Shown: one piece after another, positions 8,207 through 15,782 of the stretch
Numbering within the stretch: position 1 is the first letter of the stretch
Layout: every line of letters begins with the position of its first letter
Origin: Chryseobacterium oleae
GTDB lineage: Bacteria; Bacteroidota; Bacteroidia; Flavobacteriales; Weeksellaceae
Assembly: GCF_900115055.1 (NCBI RefSeq)
Contig: NZ_FOVD01000012.1
Location: forward strand, 1 to 64,000
Direction of reading: 5' to 3'
Length of the DNA: 64,000 nt
Program-made: the position numbers and the translations under genes
Notes under the pieces: generated by a model
The model's database searches: none
What the model was told of the DNA's origin: nothing
Seen by the model: only the letters and a program-made list of their open reading frames with translations

Positions 8207-8800
8207 CTACTTTCCGAATTTTTCTTCCAGATACTCTTTGACAACGTTCACAAACTCTTCCTTAGTCATATACCTGTCCAGAAAGTCTTCCAGGCTTCCT
8301 TCATTCTCAATCTCCTCGAAATAAACTTCATGATCAGTACTGTAAACTGTCGGGTTCATTGGATTAGGATCCGTTAAGCAAACAAAATAATGATCCGGAT
8401 ATCCGTACGAATATATAATACAGATAAAATCCATTTCTGTTCCCTGTACAGTTTCTCTGACTTCAGCTTCTTCAACAAATCCTTCAAGTTCACCATCATC
8501 TTTTGAATCTTTTTTAAATGGTGTAAAAAGCCAGTCTTTATAAAAATCCTGTCCATACGTTTGCTGATGCTCTGAAAAGTAATGCTCAACCAAATCTTCG
8601 TAAAATTTCTCATTATGATCGCTGTACTTCTCTTTATTCTTTTCGTAAAATGCATCAATCCCATACACATCCCATTCTTTATCATACAGATAACAGCTGA
8701 ATTGGATGCTTTGCCAGTTTTCAGCAAAAGCTTTTTCTGCACGTACATGTTCTGTATTGGCGCCTAAAACATTTAATTTTTCTAATATTTTCGTGTACAT
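8207..8800 (-). CDS. Acidic cytoplasmic protein, possibly SUKH (SMI1/KNR4)-like
   Basis: The 197-residue protein is strongly acidic with no signal peptide. Its C-terminal third (NPTVYSTDHEVYF, then SLEDFLDRYMTKEEFV) resembles the end of SMI1/KNR4 (SUKH) domains, which in bacteria often act as immunity proteins to polymorphic toxins. This is a weak, pattern-based resemblance. The upstream gene ends only 4 bp before this start, so they are co-transcribed. No toxin gene is visible nearby. It may be an orphan immunity gene or an unrelated housekeeping protein. Confidence 0.55.
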   Translation of the reverse strand: MYTKILEKLNVLGANTEHVRAEKAFAENWQSIQFSCYLYDKEWDVYGIDAFYEKNKEKYSDHNEKFYEDLVEHYFSEHQQTYGQDFYKDWLFTPFKKDSKDDGELEGFVEEAEVRETVQGTEMDFICIIYSYGYPDHYFVCLTDPNPMNPTVYSTDHEVYFEEIENEGSLEDFLDRYMTKEEFVNVVKEYLEEKFGK

Positions 8801-8804
8801 TATG

Positions 8805-9356
8805 TTAAATTGACGTTATAAGAGATTTAAAATCAGACTGATATTTTCCGCCATTCCACAACTTTTCCGTTGTTTCTTCGTGGCTGTATTCAAAATAATT
8901 CCCGTTTTTATCCTTATTTCTTTGGAACAGTTTTACATGATACGTTCTGAAATTCAGCTTCAAAAACTGATGAAAATAACCATTTCCAAAGCATACATGG
9001 CTGTAAAACAGTGATTTAAAACCTTCTTTATCAGGTATTTTAAAAGTTTTCAGCCGTCTTACGATCTCCGAAAGTTCAGTTTTTGTGATGCCTTCCACGA
9101 TGATAGGTTCCGGTAAAGCTATATCAAAGGCCAGATTCTCCGCTCCATCCTCTTCCCACCATTCCCAGAGATTAAACCCGGACATCTCCTTCCCTGTCAT
9201 TTCATGCAGCGTATTCTCAAGTTTTTGGTAAGCTGAATGATCTTCATCTCCATGCTCATCACAGTAATCCGTATATTCTAAAATAAGCCGTAATACCTCA
9301 GGATAAAGCTTTTCAGCAGTCGTAAAATCAGGTTCAATTTCCTTTCGTAATTCCAT
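8805..9356 (-). CDS. Acidic protein of unknown function, partner of the SUKH-like gene
   Basis: The 183-residue protein is acidic, with many aromatic residues (FNLWEWWEEDGAENLAFDIA; then FKSLFYSHVCFGNGYFHQF). No signal peptide or membrane helix is present and the family is not recognised. It sits immediately upstream of the SUKH-like gene with a 4-bp gap. The pair's size, acidity and tight spacing are what one sees in clusters of toxin-immunity genes, but this is inference from context. The gene is divergent from the EamA transporter. Confidence 0.55.
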   Translation of the reverse strand: MELRKEIEPDFTTAEKLYPEVLRLILEYTDYCDEHGDEDHSAYQKLENTLHEMTGKEMSGFNLWEWWEEDGAENLAFDIALPEPIIVEGITKTELSEIVRRLKTFKIPDKEGFKSLFYSHVCFGNGYFHQFLKLNFRTYHVKLFQRNKDKNGNYFEYSHEETTEKLWNGGKYQSDFKSLITSI

Positions 9357-9437
9357 ATCATCTAAAACAAAATTCTTTGCTGTACTAAATTACATAATTT
9401 TTAGTAGCTCAACCATTTCGTTTTAGTCTGTTTTACC

Positions 9438-9445
9438 TATATTTG
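9438..9445 (+). promoter_or_regulatory. Candidate -7 box (TATATTTG) upstream of the leader ORF and EamA gene
   Basis: TATATTTG matches the Bacteroidota TAnnTTTG consensus. A TTTC at 9416-9419 lies 18 bp upstream, a weak match to the -33 TTTG box. Transcription would start near 9452, giving a leader of about 160 nt before the transporter start at 9616. Confidence 0.4.
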
Positions 9446-9462
9446 AAGTCAATACAATAGAT

Positions 9463-9501
9463 ATGAACCACGCGAGCTGTTTGCCTCCTCCAGGATTCTA
9501 A
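9463..9501 (+). CDS. Possible 12-residue leader peptide with Pro-Pro-Pro stall motif
   Basis: An ATG 11 bp after the inferred transcription start opens a frame encoding MNHASCLPPPGF and a stop. Three consecutive prolines followed by glycine are a classic ribosome-pausing motif. Downstream, TTCAAAT (9506-9512) can pair with ATTTGAA (9515-9521), or the latter with CTTCAAAT (9565-9572), so two hairpins exclude each other. This layout fits attenuation control of the exporter gene. It is an inference from one sequence. Confidence 0.3.
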   Translation: MNHASCLPPPGF

Positions 9502-9615
9502 TATTTTCAAATTCATTTGAAGTATGTTCATGCCGTTAAATTTTTATCGGCCTAAATACAAATGCTTCAAATTCTGATAAAAAATAATATTACAAATCTT
9601 TACAGTTCATTCTCA

Positions 9616-10485
9616 ATGAAAAAATCATATTTATTATTGCATCTGGCCGTGATCCTGGCTGGCTTTACAGGCATTTTCGGAAAACTCATCTCTTTAAATG
9701 AAGGACTACTTGTCTGGTACAGACTTTTCTTTTCATCCATCATTTTATTTGTTATTTTAAAACTGCTGAGAATCCCCTACAGCATTTCTGCACAAAAAAA
9801 AGTACGTATAATGAAAGCTGGGCTACTCATTACACTTCACTGGCTTTTTTTCTACGCCAGCATAAAATACTCCAATATTTCAATTGGTGTGGTTTGTTAT
9901 TGTCTGACCAGTTTTTTCACCGCCGTATTCAAACCTTTGATAGATCAGGAGAAATTCAAAATTTCAGAATTGCTTCTCAGTACATTGACTTTATTTGGGA
10001 TCAGCCTGATTTTTCACTTTGATACTTCTTACCAGCTTGGAATTATTTTAGGCGTTATTTCCTCTGCTTTTGGCGCACTTTACACCATTTATAATAATCG
10101 GCTGGTAAGGCACTTTGATACCAAAGTCATCAACTTTTATCAGATGATGGGCGGAACTTTAGGCCTCGGAGCATTTTTGCCCATATATCTCCTCATTTTC
10201 CCGGCAGATAGCATAGTCCCTGACTTAAAAAACACGGCTTATTTGAGCATTTTAGCACTTTTTTGTACAGTTGGGTTATATGTGGCATTTGCTGAAGTTT
10301 TAAAGAAAATTCCAGCTTTCACTGTGAATTTAACGTTCAATCTGGAACCGGTGTATGCGATCATTATGGCATTTTTATTTTTCGGGGAAAGCAAAGAAGT
10401 CGGACCGGCATTCTATGTAGGTATTTCACTGATAATTACTTCGGTGGTTTTGCAGACATTGATTTCAATTAGAAAGAAAGTCTAG
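9616..10485 (+). CDS. EamA/DMT family transporter
   Basis: With the start placed at the ATG at 9616 the protein has 289 residues and about ten hydrophobic helices in two EamA repeats. The repeat signatures are seen as the early LAGFTGIFGKL and the late FNLEPVYAIIMAFLFFGES, the latter a hallmark of drug/metabolite transporters. Members export amino acids, nucleotides or other metabolites across the inner membrane; the substrate is unknown. An upstream ATG at 9562 would add 18 polar residues before the first helix and is less likely. A long leader with a possible regulatory peptide precedes it and a strong terminator follows. Confidence 0.87.
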   Translation: MKKSYLLLHLAVILAGFTGIFGKLISLNEGLLVWYRLFFSSIILFVILKLLRIPYSISAQKKVRIMKAGLLITLHWLFFYASIKYSNISIGVVCYCLTSFFTAVFKPLIDQEKFKISELLLSTLTLFGISLIFHFDTSYQLGIILGVISSAFGALYTIYNNRLVRHFDTKVINFYQMMGGTLGLGAFLPIYLLIFPADSIVPDLKNTAYLSILALFCTVGLYVAFAEVLKKIPAFTVNLTFNLEPVYAIIMAFLFFGESKEVGPAFYVGISLIITSVVLQTLISIRKKV

Positions 10486-10501
10486 CTGATCTATTTAAAC
10501 G

Positions 10502-10535
10502 AAACGCAGAAGTTTATATCTTCTGCGTTTTTTAA
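10502..10535 (+). terminator. Terminator of the EamA transporter gene
   Basis: A perfect 11-bp stem (10502-10512 with 10520-10530) and 7-base loop end in a T-rich tail, 17 bp after the stop codon. Confidence 0.9.
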
Positions 10536-10645
10536 TTTTACAAACAATTATAAATCACAAATTAGTGACATTTAGTATAATTTACCGTCTCGATTTTATT
10601 TAGTAGTTTTAAAAGTCAGACTGATGAAAAATAAAAGATTAAATA

Positions 10646-11458
10646 ATGAACTATCAAACCTTCCAACCTCGTCCGGAACTCTCCGCTCTTATCAAGTGCT
10701 ACTGGACCCTGGAAAGCCCTAAGGAAGACGTTCCTCAGCAGCAAACTATTGTTCCGGACGGTTGTATGGAAATGATTTTTCATTATGGTGAACTTTACAA
10801 ACAATATATGGATGACGGCCAGGCTGTAGTTCAGCCCAGAAGCTGTGTTTTTGGCCAACTTACCAAACCATTGGTTATAGAATCTACAGGGATCACAGGA
10901 ATGTTCTCCGTTCGTTTTCAGTATGAAGGTTTTATTCCGTTTGCCACAATTCCCATTAAAGAAATGGATGATAAGGCAGTTCCACTCTATAAACTTTTCG
11001 GAGAAGATGGAATTGAACTGGAGAAAAACATGTTGAAAACCAAAACACCTGAAGAAAAGATACAGATTGTGGAAGACTTTTTGCTCAAAAGACTGGATGC
11101 CGATGCCATTGACAAAATTGTACGATCTACGATAGATACTATTATTACTGCTAATGGTCAGATTTCAATCGGTGAACTTTCCAAACAGACTAACATCAAC
11201 CGCAGACAGCTGGAACGAAAGTTTTCTTCTGCCATAGGTTTAAGCCCTAAACAGCTCTCCAAAACAATAAGACTGCAAACAACGCTGAAACTCTTACTCA
11301 ATAAAGAATTTACAACCCTTACCGCTTTAGCGCACGAATCCGAATATTATGACCAAGCCCATTTTATCAAGGATTTTAAAGAATTTACAGGATTAACTCC
11401 TAAAGAATTTTACGGAGAAAACCTGAAAATGTCTTTCCTTTTTTTCGGAACAGATTAA
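10646..11458 (+). CDS. AraC family transcriptional regulator
   Basis: The 270-residue protein has a C-terminal AraC/XylS double helix-turn-helix at about residues 160-260 (SIGELSKQTNINRRQLERKF, then LALTHESEYYDQAHF-like and FTGLTPKEFY). The N-terminal domain begins MNYQTFQPRPELSALIKCYW and contains VPDGCMEMIFHYG, the pattern of the DUF6597-type sensor found on many Bacteroidota AraC proteins. It is a cytoplasmic DNA-binding regulator with an unknown ligand. The small secreted DUF6265-like gene lies 72 bp downstream in the same direction and is the obvious candidate target. Confidence 0.88.
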   Translation: MNYQTFQPRPELSALIKCYWTLESPKEDVPQQQTIVPDGCMEMIFHYGELYKQYMDDGQAVVQPRSCVFGQLTKPLVIESTGITGMFSVRFQYEGFIPFATIPIKEMDDKAVPLYKLFGEDGIELEKNMLKTKTPEEKIQIVEDFLLKRLDADAIDKIVRSTIDTIITANGQISIGELSKQTNINRRQLERKFSSAIGLSPKQLSKTIRLQTTLKLLLNKEFTTLTALAHESEYYDQAHFIKDFKEFTGLTPKEFYGENLKMSFLFFGTD

Positions 11459-11530
11459 TCTTGTCGCATTTTTACAATTTTAACCTCAATCATATGCTGA
11501 ACTTTGTCTTCATAAAAAAATATTTAGACA

Positions 11531-12004
11531 ATGAAAACAAAACTGATTCTCTCCGCCATCATTCTGGCAATTCTCTCTGCCTGGACTCTACAACACAATG
11601 AAATTCAAAAACTGGAATGGCTCATCGGTACATGGGAAACCAAAACGCCCAAAGGAAGTCTTTATGAAACCTGGACCAGAAAAAGCGATACCGAATTCCA
11701 GGCAAAAAGCTACTACCTGAACAAAAAAGACACCATCATGTTTGAATTTGTAAGGCTGATTGAAAAGGACAAAAAGCTGCATTATATGGTCACAGTAAAA
11801 GGCCAACATGATGAAATCCCCGTTGATTTTGTCTCAACATCCGGCTCAAAACCTACTTCTCTTATCTTTGAAAACCAACAAAATGACTTTCCGCAAATCA
11901 TCACCTATAAAAAAATCAGTAAGAATTCTCTAATTGCCGAGATTTCAGGCACCCTCAAAGGCAAAAAAGAGAATGAAATATTCGCGATGAAAAAGATAAA
12001 GTAA
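11531..12004 (+). CDS. Exported DUF6265-like (lipocalin-like) protein
   Basis: The 157-residue protein has an N-terminal signal segment (MKTKLILSAIILAILSAWT) followed by the WLIGTWETKTPKGSLYETW pattern typical of DUF6265 and lipocalin-like small beta-barrels. Later strands alternate polar and hydrophobic residues (FVSTSGSKPTSLIFENQQND). Members are periplasmic proteins of unknown function that may bind small hydrophobic molecules. It follows an AraC regulator and may be co-expressed with it. Confidence 0.72.
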   Translation: MKTKLILSAIILAILSAWTLQHNEIQKLEWLIGTWETKTPKGSLYETWTRKSDTEFQAKSYYLNKKDTIMFEFVRLIEKDKKLHYMVTVKGQHDEIPVDFVSTSGSKPTSLIFENQQNDFPQIITYKKISKNSLIAEISGTLKGKKENEIFAMKKIK

Positions 12005-12070
12005 TAAAGCTGAACTTTAACAGACTATTCTTCACGAGGGAAAGAGATTATTCAAATTTAAAAGGAAAAG

Positions 12071-12129
12071 GCTCGGCCGCCGAAGGCGGCGAGCTTAAAG
12101 TTCGCTTCATCAGACAGGTTCACCTGTCT
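12071..12129. repeat. Two adjacent GC-rich hairpins (REP-like)
   Basis: The first hairpin pairs GCTCGGCCGCC (12071-12081) with GGCGGCGAGC (12085-12094) with one bulged G. The second pairs AGACAGG (12112-12118) with CCTGTCT (12123-12129). The GC content is far above the surroundings. No T run follows, so these look like a dispersed intergenic repeat rather than a plain terminator. Confidence 0.6.
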
Positions 12130-12198
12130 CTTCTTTGCACCCCTAAAATAAGCAGGATCAATTTAAACTTTGCTTTTCCAATAGAATGCATATTTAAT

Positions 12199-12297
12199 CT
12201 CACGCAGATTAAACGAATTACACAGATTGTATTTTAATTGAGATCTATATTAAAAATTAAACGTAAGCATCCGCTTAATCTGCAAGATCTGCGGGAG
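12199..12297. repeat. 99-bp repeat element with terminal inverted repeats
   Basis: The left end CTCACGCAGATT (12199-12210) matches the inverted right end AGATCTGCGGGAG (12285-12297). Similar ends occur at 15352, 15643-15734, 28504 and 47388-47400. Size and ends suggest a small non-autonomous (MITE-like) element. It fills the gap before the ArsR gene. Confidence 0.6.
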
Positions 12298-12392
12298 ATA
12301 AGAATAACAGCTCAATCCTTTATACAACAAGCTCTCGGATTATTTATTCTAGAGCTTCTTTGTTTAAAATCAACAATTTATCAAAAAAAAAC

Positions 12393-12440
12393 TTGCGTAG
12401 TCAAATAACTTCATTTAAATTTGTAGTCAAATAACTACAC
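12393..12440 (+). promoter_or_regulatory. Promoter and probable ArsR operator
   Basis: A TTG at 12393 lies 20 bp before TAAATTTG (12416-12423), a good Bacteroidota promoter. The 14-mer GTAGTCAAATAACT occurs twice, at 12397-12410 and 12423-12436, flanking the -7 box, and the second copy forms the inverted repeat GTAGT-N6-ACTAC. ATG follows at 12442. This strongly suggests autorepression by the ArsR protein. Confidence 0.7.
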
Positions 12441-12441
12441 A

Positions 12442-12774
12442 ATGAATTTAAGAAGAGATGTATTCCAGGCGATCGCAGACCCTACCAGAAGATCAATCCT
12501 GATGCTGGTGGCCGCACAATCTATGACGGCAGGAGCCATCGCTTCCAATTTCGATACCGCCAGACCTACCGTTTCCAAACATCTTCAGATCCTCACAGAA
12601 TGCGAACTGCTAAGGTCTGAACAGAACGGCCGTGAAATTATCTATCACCTAAATCTCAATAAAATGAAAGAAATAGCCGATTTTATAGAACCTTTCCGCC
12701 AGATGTGGGACGACCGGTTCAACAAGCTGGAAAGTGTAATGAAAGCCTATCAGAAAAAGATAAGTAATGAGTAA
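12442..12774 (+). CDS. ArsR family winged-helix repressor
   Basis: The 110-residue protein starts MNLRRDVFQAIADPTRRSIL, a signature of the ArsR subgroup that controls SRPBCC genes, and has the helix-turn-helix TARPTVSKHLQILTECELL followed by the wing. No cysteine metal-site motif such as ELCVCDL is present, so it is not an arsenic sensor. It probably represses its own operon through the repeats just upstream. The next gene encodes an AHSA1-type SRPBCC protein, the usual partner. It is a dimeric cytoplasmic DNA-binding protein. Confidence 0.92.
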   Translation: MNLRRDVFQAIADPTRRSILMLVAAQSMTAGAIASNFDTARPTVSKHLQILTECELLRSEQNGREIIYHLNLNKMKEIADFIEPFRQMWDDRFNKLESVMKAYQKKISNE

Positions 12775-12858
12775 TGGGCAATAAGTAATATTTTACCATC
12801 TATCCTCAAACTCTCCCACGCTACTACTCTCAAACACACAAACCCTCAAACTCAAAAC
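12766..12858. repeat. Heptamer-array element between the ArsR and SRPBCC genes
   Basis: The array begins with 7-bp-periodic units (AGTAATG, AGTAATG, GGCAATA, AGTAATA) overlapping the ArsR stop codon. A pyrimidine-rich array follows, whose complement reads GTTTGAG, AGTAGTA, GCGTGGG, AGAGTTT. It ends at the next start codon. Confidence 0.55.
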
Positions 12859-13320
12859 ATGGAACTTAAAACAAAAATCCACGCCGAAGACGGCAAACAG
12901 GAAATATTCATCACAAGAGAATTTGATCTTCCCGTAGAATTGCTTTTCAAAGCTTATACAGAAGCTGAGCTTTTCGAGCAATGGATGGGAACAAAAGTGA
13001 CAAAATTTGAAAATAAAACACACGGAAGCTATCGTTTTGAAACATTAAATCCGCAAGGAGACGTCGTTTTCAGTGCCAATGGAACGATTCACGAGTTTGT
13101 TCCTGAGCAGAAAATCACAAGAACTTTCCAGATGGAAAACACCCCTTTCCCTATTCAGCTTGATTTTTTGGAATTTGAAAAACTCACAGATCACACCAGT
13201 AAACTTACTATCCAAACCATTTACAAATCCGTTGATTTCAGAGATCAAATGCTGAAACTACCTTTCGCACAGGGGCTGAATATGGCGCATAACAGATTGG
13301 AAGAAGTTTTTAGAAAATAG
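12859..13320 (+). CDS. SRPBCC (AHSA1-like) family protein
   Basis: The 153-residue protein has the START/Bet v 1-like pattern of the AHSA1 group: REFDLPVELLFKAYTEAELFEQWMG near the start is shown by ITREFDLPVELLFKAYTEAE, and the C-terminal helix by FAQGLNMAHNRLEEVFRK. Members fold into a hydrophobic-ligand cavity; the ligand is unknown. It lies downstream of its usual ArsR partner, 84 bp away across a heptamer repeat array, and is likely in the same transcript. It is cytoplasmic. Confidence 0.9.
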   Translation: MELKTKIHAEDGKQEIFITREFDLPVELLFKAYTEAELFEQWMGTKVTKFENKTHGSYRFETLNPQGDVVFSANGTIHEFVPEQKITRTFQMENTPFPIQLDFLEFEKLTDHTSKLTIQTIYKSVDFRDQMLKLPFAQGLNMAHNRLEEVFRK

Positions 13321-13470
13321 AGATTAGAAGTTGGAAGTTAGATGTTAGATGTTAGAAGGTCGCAGTTTTAGATCGTCCCCCAAAATCTAATGTCTTAAAA
13401 CGCAAAAAACCTCAAACCCTCCCACTCTAATACTCTCAAACACACAAACACACAAACACACAAACTCAAC
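13321..13470. repeat. Bipartite heptamer-array element
   Basis: Purine-rich 7-mers (GAAGTTG, GAAGTTA, GATGTTA, GATGTTA, GAAGGTC) run from about 13328. After a spacer holding TAATGTCTTAAAACGCA a pyrimidine-rich array follows (complement AGTATTA, GAGTGGG, AGGGTTT) and then an ACACACAA microsatellite at 13436-13466. It sits between two co-directional genes. Confidence 0.6.
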
Positions 13471-13473
13471 ACC

Positions 13474-14052
13474 ATGAATCCAAAAGTTAATTTTTTCTTC
13501 GATGAAGCCACTCAATGGCAGAAAGAATTTAAAAGGCTAAGAACAATCCTTCTTGATACAGGTCTTGAAGAAGAACTGAAATGGGGCTGTCCCTGCTACA
13601 CCTATCATGGCAAAAATATTGTTCTGATCCACGGATTTAAAGAATATTGTGCCCTACTCTTTTTTAAAGGAGCTTTACTCAATGACACGCATCATATTTT
13701 AATCCAGCAGTCTGAAAATGTACAGGCTGCACGACAAATCCGTTTTACAGCACTGACAGAAATCATTAATCTCGAAAAAGTGATTCCGATCTATGTGTAT
13801 GAAGCGGTAGAAGCTGAAAAGTCAGGGATAAAAGTTCCGATGAAGAAAACCAAAGACTTTGAAATGCCTGAAGAATTTCAAAACAAATTAGATCAAAATC
13901 CGGAATTAAAAGAAGCTTTCGAAGCCCTTACATCTGGAAGACAGAGAGCCTACCTGCTGCATTTTTCGTCGGCAAAGCAATCCAAAACAAGAGAAGAAAG
14001 AATTCAAAAATATATTCCTCAGATTCTTACAGGAAAAGGTCTGAAAGATTAA
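13474..14052 (+). CDS. YdeI/OmdA-like (DUF1801) family protein
   Basis: The 192-residue protein has a DUF1801-type N-terminal domain (EELKWGCPCYTYHGKNIVLIH, residues about 30-110) and a C-terminal YdeI/OmdA helix block (GRQRAYLLHFSSAKQSKTRE, near residue 150, then YIPQILTGKGL). The family has been linked to tolerance of peptide antimicrobials, but the mechanism is not known. It is cytoplasmic. It belongs to the ArsR-led gene set and is preceded by a heptamer-repeat element. Confidence 0.85.
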   Translation: MNPKVNFFFDEATQWQKEFKRLRTILLDTGLEEELKWGCPCYTYHGKNIVLIHGFKEYCALLFFKGALLNDTHHILIQQSENVQAARQIRFTALTEIINLEKVIPIYVYEAVEAEKSGIKVPMKKTKDFEMPEEFQNKLDQNPELKEAFEALTSGRQRAYLLHFSSAKQSKTREERIQKYIPQILTGKGLKD

Positions 14053-14084
14053 CTTAATCTAAGTTCGAAATAAGAAGTCATAAT

Positions 14085-14125
14085 TAAAAGGCAGGAAGAT
14101 GGAAGCTGGAGGATGGAAGTTACTA
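14085..14125 (+). repeat. Heptamer array
   Basis: The units GAAGATG, GAAGCTG, GAGGATG and GAAGTTA run without gaps at about 14094-14121. It is the purine-rich half only; no pyrimidine-rich partner was recognised before the DoxX gene. Confidence 0.6.
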
Positions 14126-14274
14126 TTGGCCGGTAAGTATTTAACAATTCCTTTTAAATGTCTTGAAATAGTTTTTCGAAGATTAATAAAAACAGATTGT
14201 ATTTCTATCTTTGGACTTCAATAACGTCTCTCTTCGAACTTCTGACTTCCTTATATAATCATAAAAAAACTAGT

Positions 14275-14673
14275 ATGGAAACACAGAATAAATCACAAAA
14301 AAGAAACAAAATCATTTACTGGATCTTCACGATATGGATGGCACTCGGAATGGTTTCTACAGCCATTGTTCAGCTCATGAAAAACAAAGATGAGCTCGCC
14401 AATTTCATCACCCTTGGCTACCCCGCTTACCTGATGACCATCATCGGAGTCTGGAAACTTTTAGGAGTTATCGCAGTATTGATCCCGAAACGTCCGTTAC
14501 TGAAAGAATGGGCATACGCCGGATTTTTCTTCGTGATGTCAGGCGCTTTTATCTCTCATATCATTGTTGGTGATACTTTGGGACGAACCTTTCCCGCATT
14601 ATTATTGTTAATTTTAGTCGGTATTTCATGGTATTTCAGACCTGCAGACCGAAAAACTTCTACTCTTAATTAA
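14275..14673 (+). CDS. DoxX-like membrane protein
   Basis: With the ATG at 14275 the protein has 132 residues and four predicted membrane helices. The DoxX-like pattern is seen in YWIFTIWMALGMVSTAIVQL, LMTIIGVWKLLGVIAVLIP and WAYAGFFFVMSGAFISH. An upstream ATG at 14197 would add 26 residues that do not fit the family. The role is unknown. The gene lies between the YdeI-like and DUF4256 genes, a combination seen together in the ArsR-led set, so it is probably co-regulated. Confidence 0.83.
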   Translation: METQNKSQKRNKIIYWIFTIWMALGMVSTAIVQLMKNKDELANFITLGYPAYLMTIIGVWKLLGVIAVLIPKRPLLKEWAYAGFFFVMSGAFISHIIVGDTLGRTFPALLLLILVGISWYFRPADRKTSTLN

Positions 14674-14718
14674 ATTGGAATAAAAAACATCAAATACAAT
14701 CACTTTAATACATAAAAT

Positions 14719-15276
14719 ATGAGCAAAAAGAAACTAACAGCCGAACAAAGCGGAGAGCTTTTAAACATCTTAAAAGTCCGTTTTGAGAAAAATATGAACC
14801 GCCATAAAGGCCTGAGTTGGGAAAAAATACAGTCAAAGCTGGAAGCAGCTCCTGAAAAGCTATGGTCATTGAATGCAATGGAAGAAACAGAAGGTGAACC
14901 GGATGTAGTAGATTACGACAAAAAAACAGATGAATACATCTTCTTCGACTGTTCCCCCGAAAGTCCGAAACGCAGAAGCCTCTGCTACGATTATCAAGCC
15001 TGGGATTCCCGGAAAGCCAATAAACCGGAAAGTAATGTCATTGATAAAACCGCTGAAATGGGAATTGAACTTCTAACGGAGGAACAATACCGCCAACTTC
15101 AGGAACTGGGAAAATTTGATTTAAAAACATCCAGCTGGGTGAAAACACCTGCCAACATCAGAGAACTGGGAGGCGCTATCTTCTGTGACCGTCGGTACAA
15201 TACGGTTTTCATGTATCACAATGGCGCGGATTCTTATTATGCGGCGAGAGGGTTTAGAGGAATGTTGAAAGTATAG
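14719..15276 (+). CDS. DUF4256 domain-containing protein
   Basis: The 185-residue protein matches the recalled DUF4256 pattern: an opening ELLNILKVRFEKNMNRHKGL, then EEGEPDVV-like METEGEPDVVDYD, the block FFDCSPESPKRRSLCYD, and a C-terminal GGAIFCDRRYNTVFMYHNG. No function is known for the family. It is cytoplasmic. It is the last gene of the ArsR-led set, 45 bp after the DoxX gene; a repeat-rich gap follows. Confidence 0.85.
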   Translation: MSKKKLTAEQSGELLNILKVRFEKNMNRHKGLSWEKIQSKLEAAPEKLWSLNAMEETEGEPDVVDYDKKTDEYIFFDCSPESPKRRSLCYDYQAWDSRKANKPESNVIDKTAEMGIELLTEEQYRQLQELGKFDLKTSSWVKTPANIRELGGAIFCDRRYNTVFMYHNGADSYYAARGFRGMLKV

Positions 15277-15782
15277 CTAGTTTCGTGGGATATGAGATTC
15301 GTTTTCTTGCCATTCTACAATACTTTCATTTTAAAATATAAATTTTAAGCTCTCGCAGATCAAGCTGATGATGCAGATTTTTTTAGTGCTATTAAGCGCA
15401 AACATCTGTGGAAATCTGTGTCATCAGTGGTTGATTAGTAAAAAAGTTCATTTATACGCTCGCAGATTTCTCAGATGACAAAGATTTTAATGCACGCTTT
15501 TTAAAACATTAAGATCAATGAAGGATATAAGTTTAGTTAAGAAAAAATCAGATGATTTTTTAAGTTGTATGTCTTCAAGCGAGGCTAAAACTTAATATTC
15601 TTAAAAACTTAACACAGAATCTTAATGATTTGAATTTTTTCTCTCGCTGATCAAGCTGATGATGCAGATTCTTTTCATGCTATTAAGTTGATTATTAAGC
15701 GCGAACATCTGTTTATGCGTAAAATCTGCGGGAGCTTAAAAACATATTTATATCTATACGATCTGCGAGAATCACAATCCAA
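15277..15782. repeat. Repeat-rich intergenic region with nested elements
   Basis: No gene is present in these 506 bp. Repeat units with CTCGCAGAT-type ends start at 15352 and 15459. A complete 92-bp unit lies at 15643-15734, with left end CTCGCTGATC and right end ATCTGCGGGAG. The stretch 15455-15630 is an inverted copy of the repeat at 47230-47400. Confidence 0.65.

Noticed and set aside
8374..8748. 124-codon alternative minus frame
   Set aside because: It overlaps the 197-residue gene in another frame and has an atypical basic composition; it is a shadow.
13321..13470. CRISPR array
   Set aside because: Repeats are 7 bp and contiguous with no unique spacers, and no cas genes are present.
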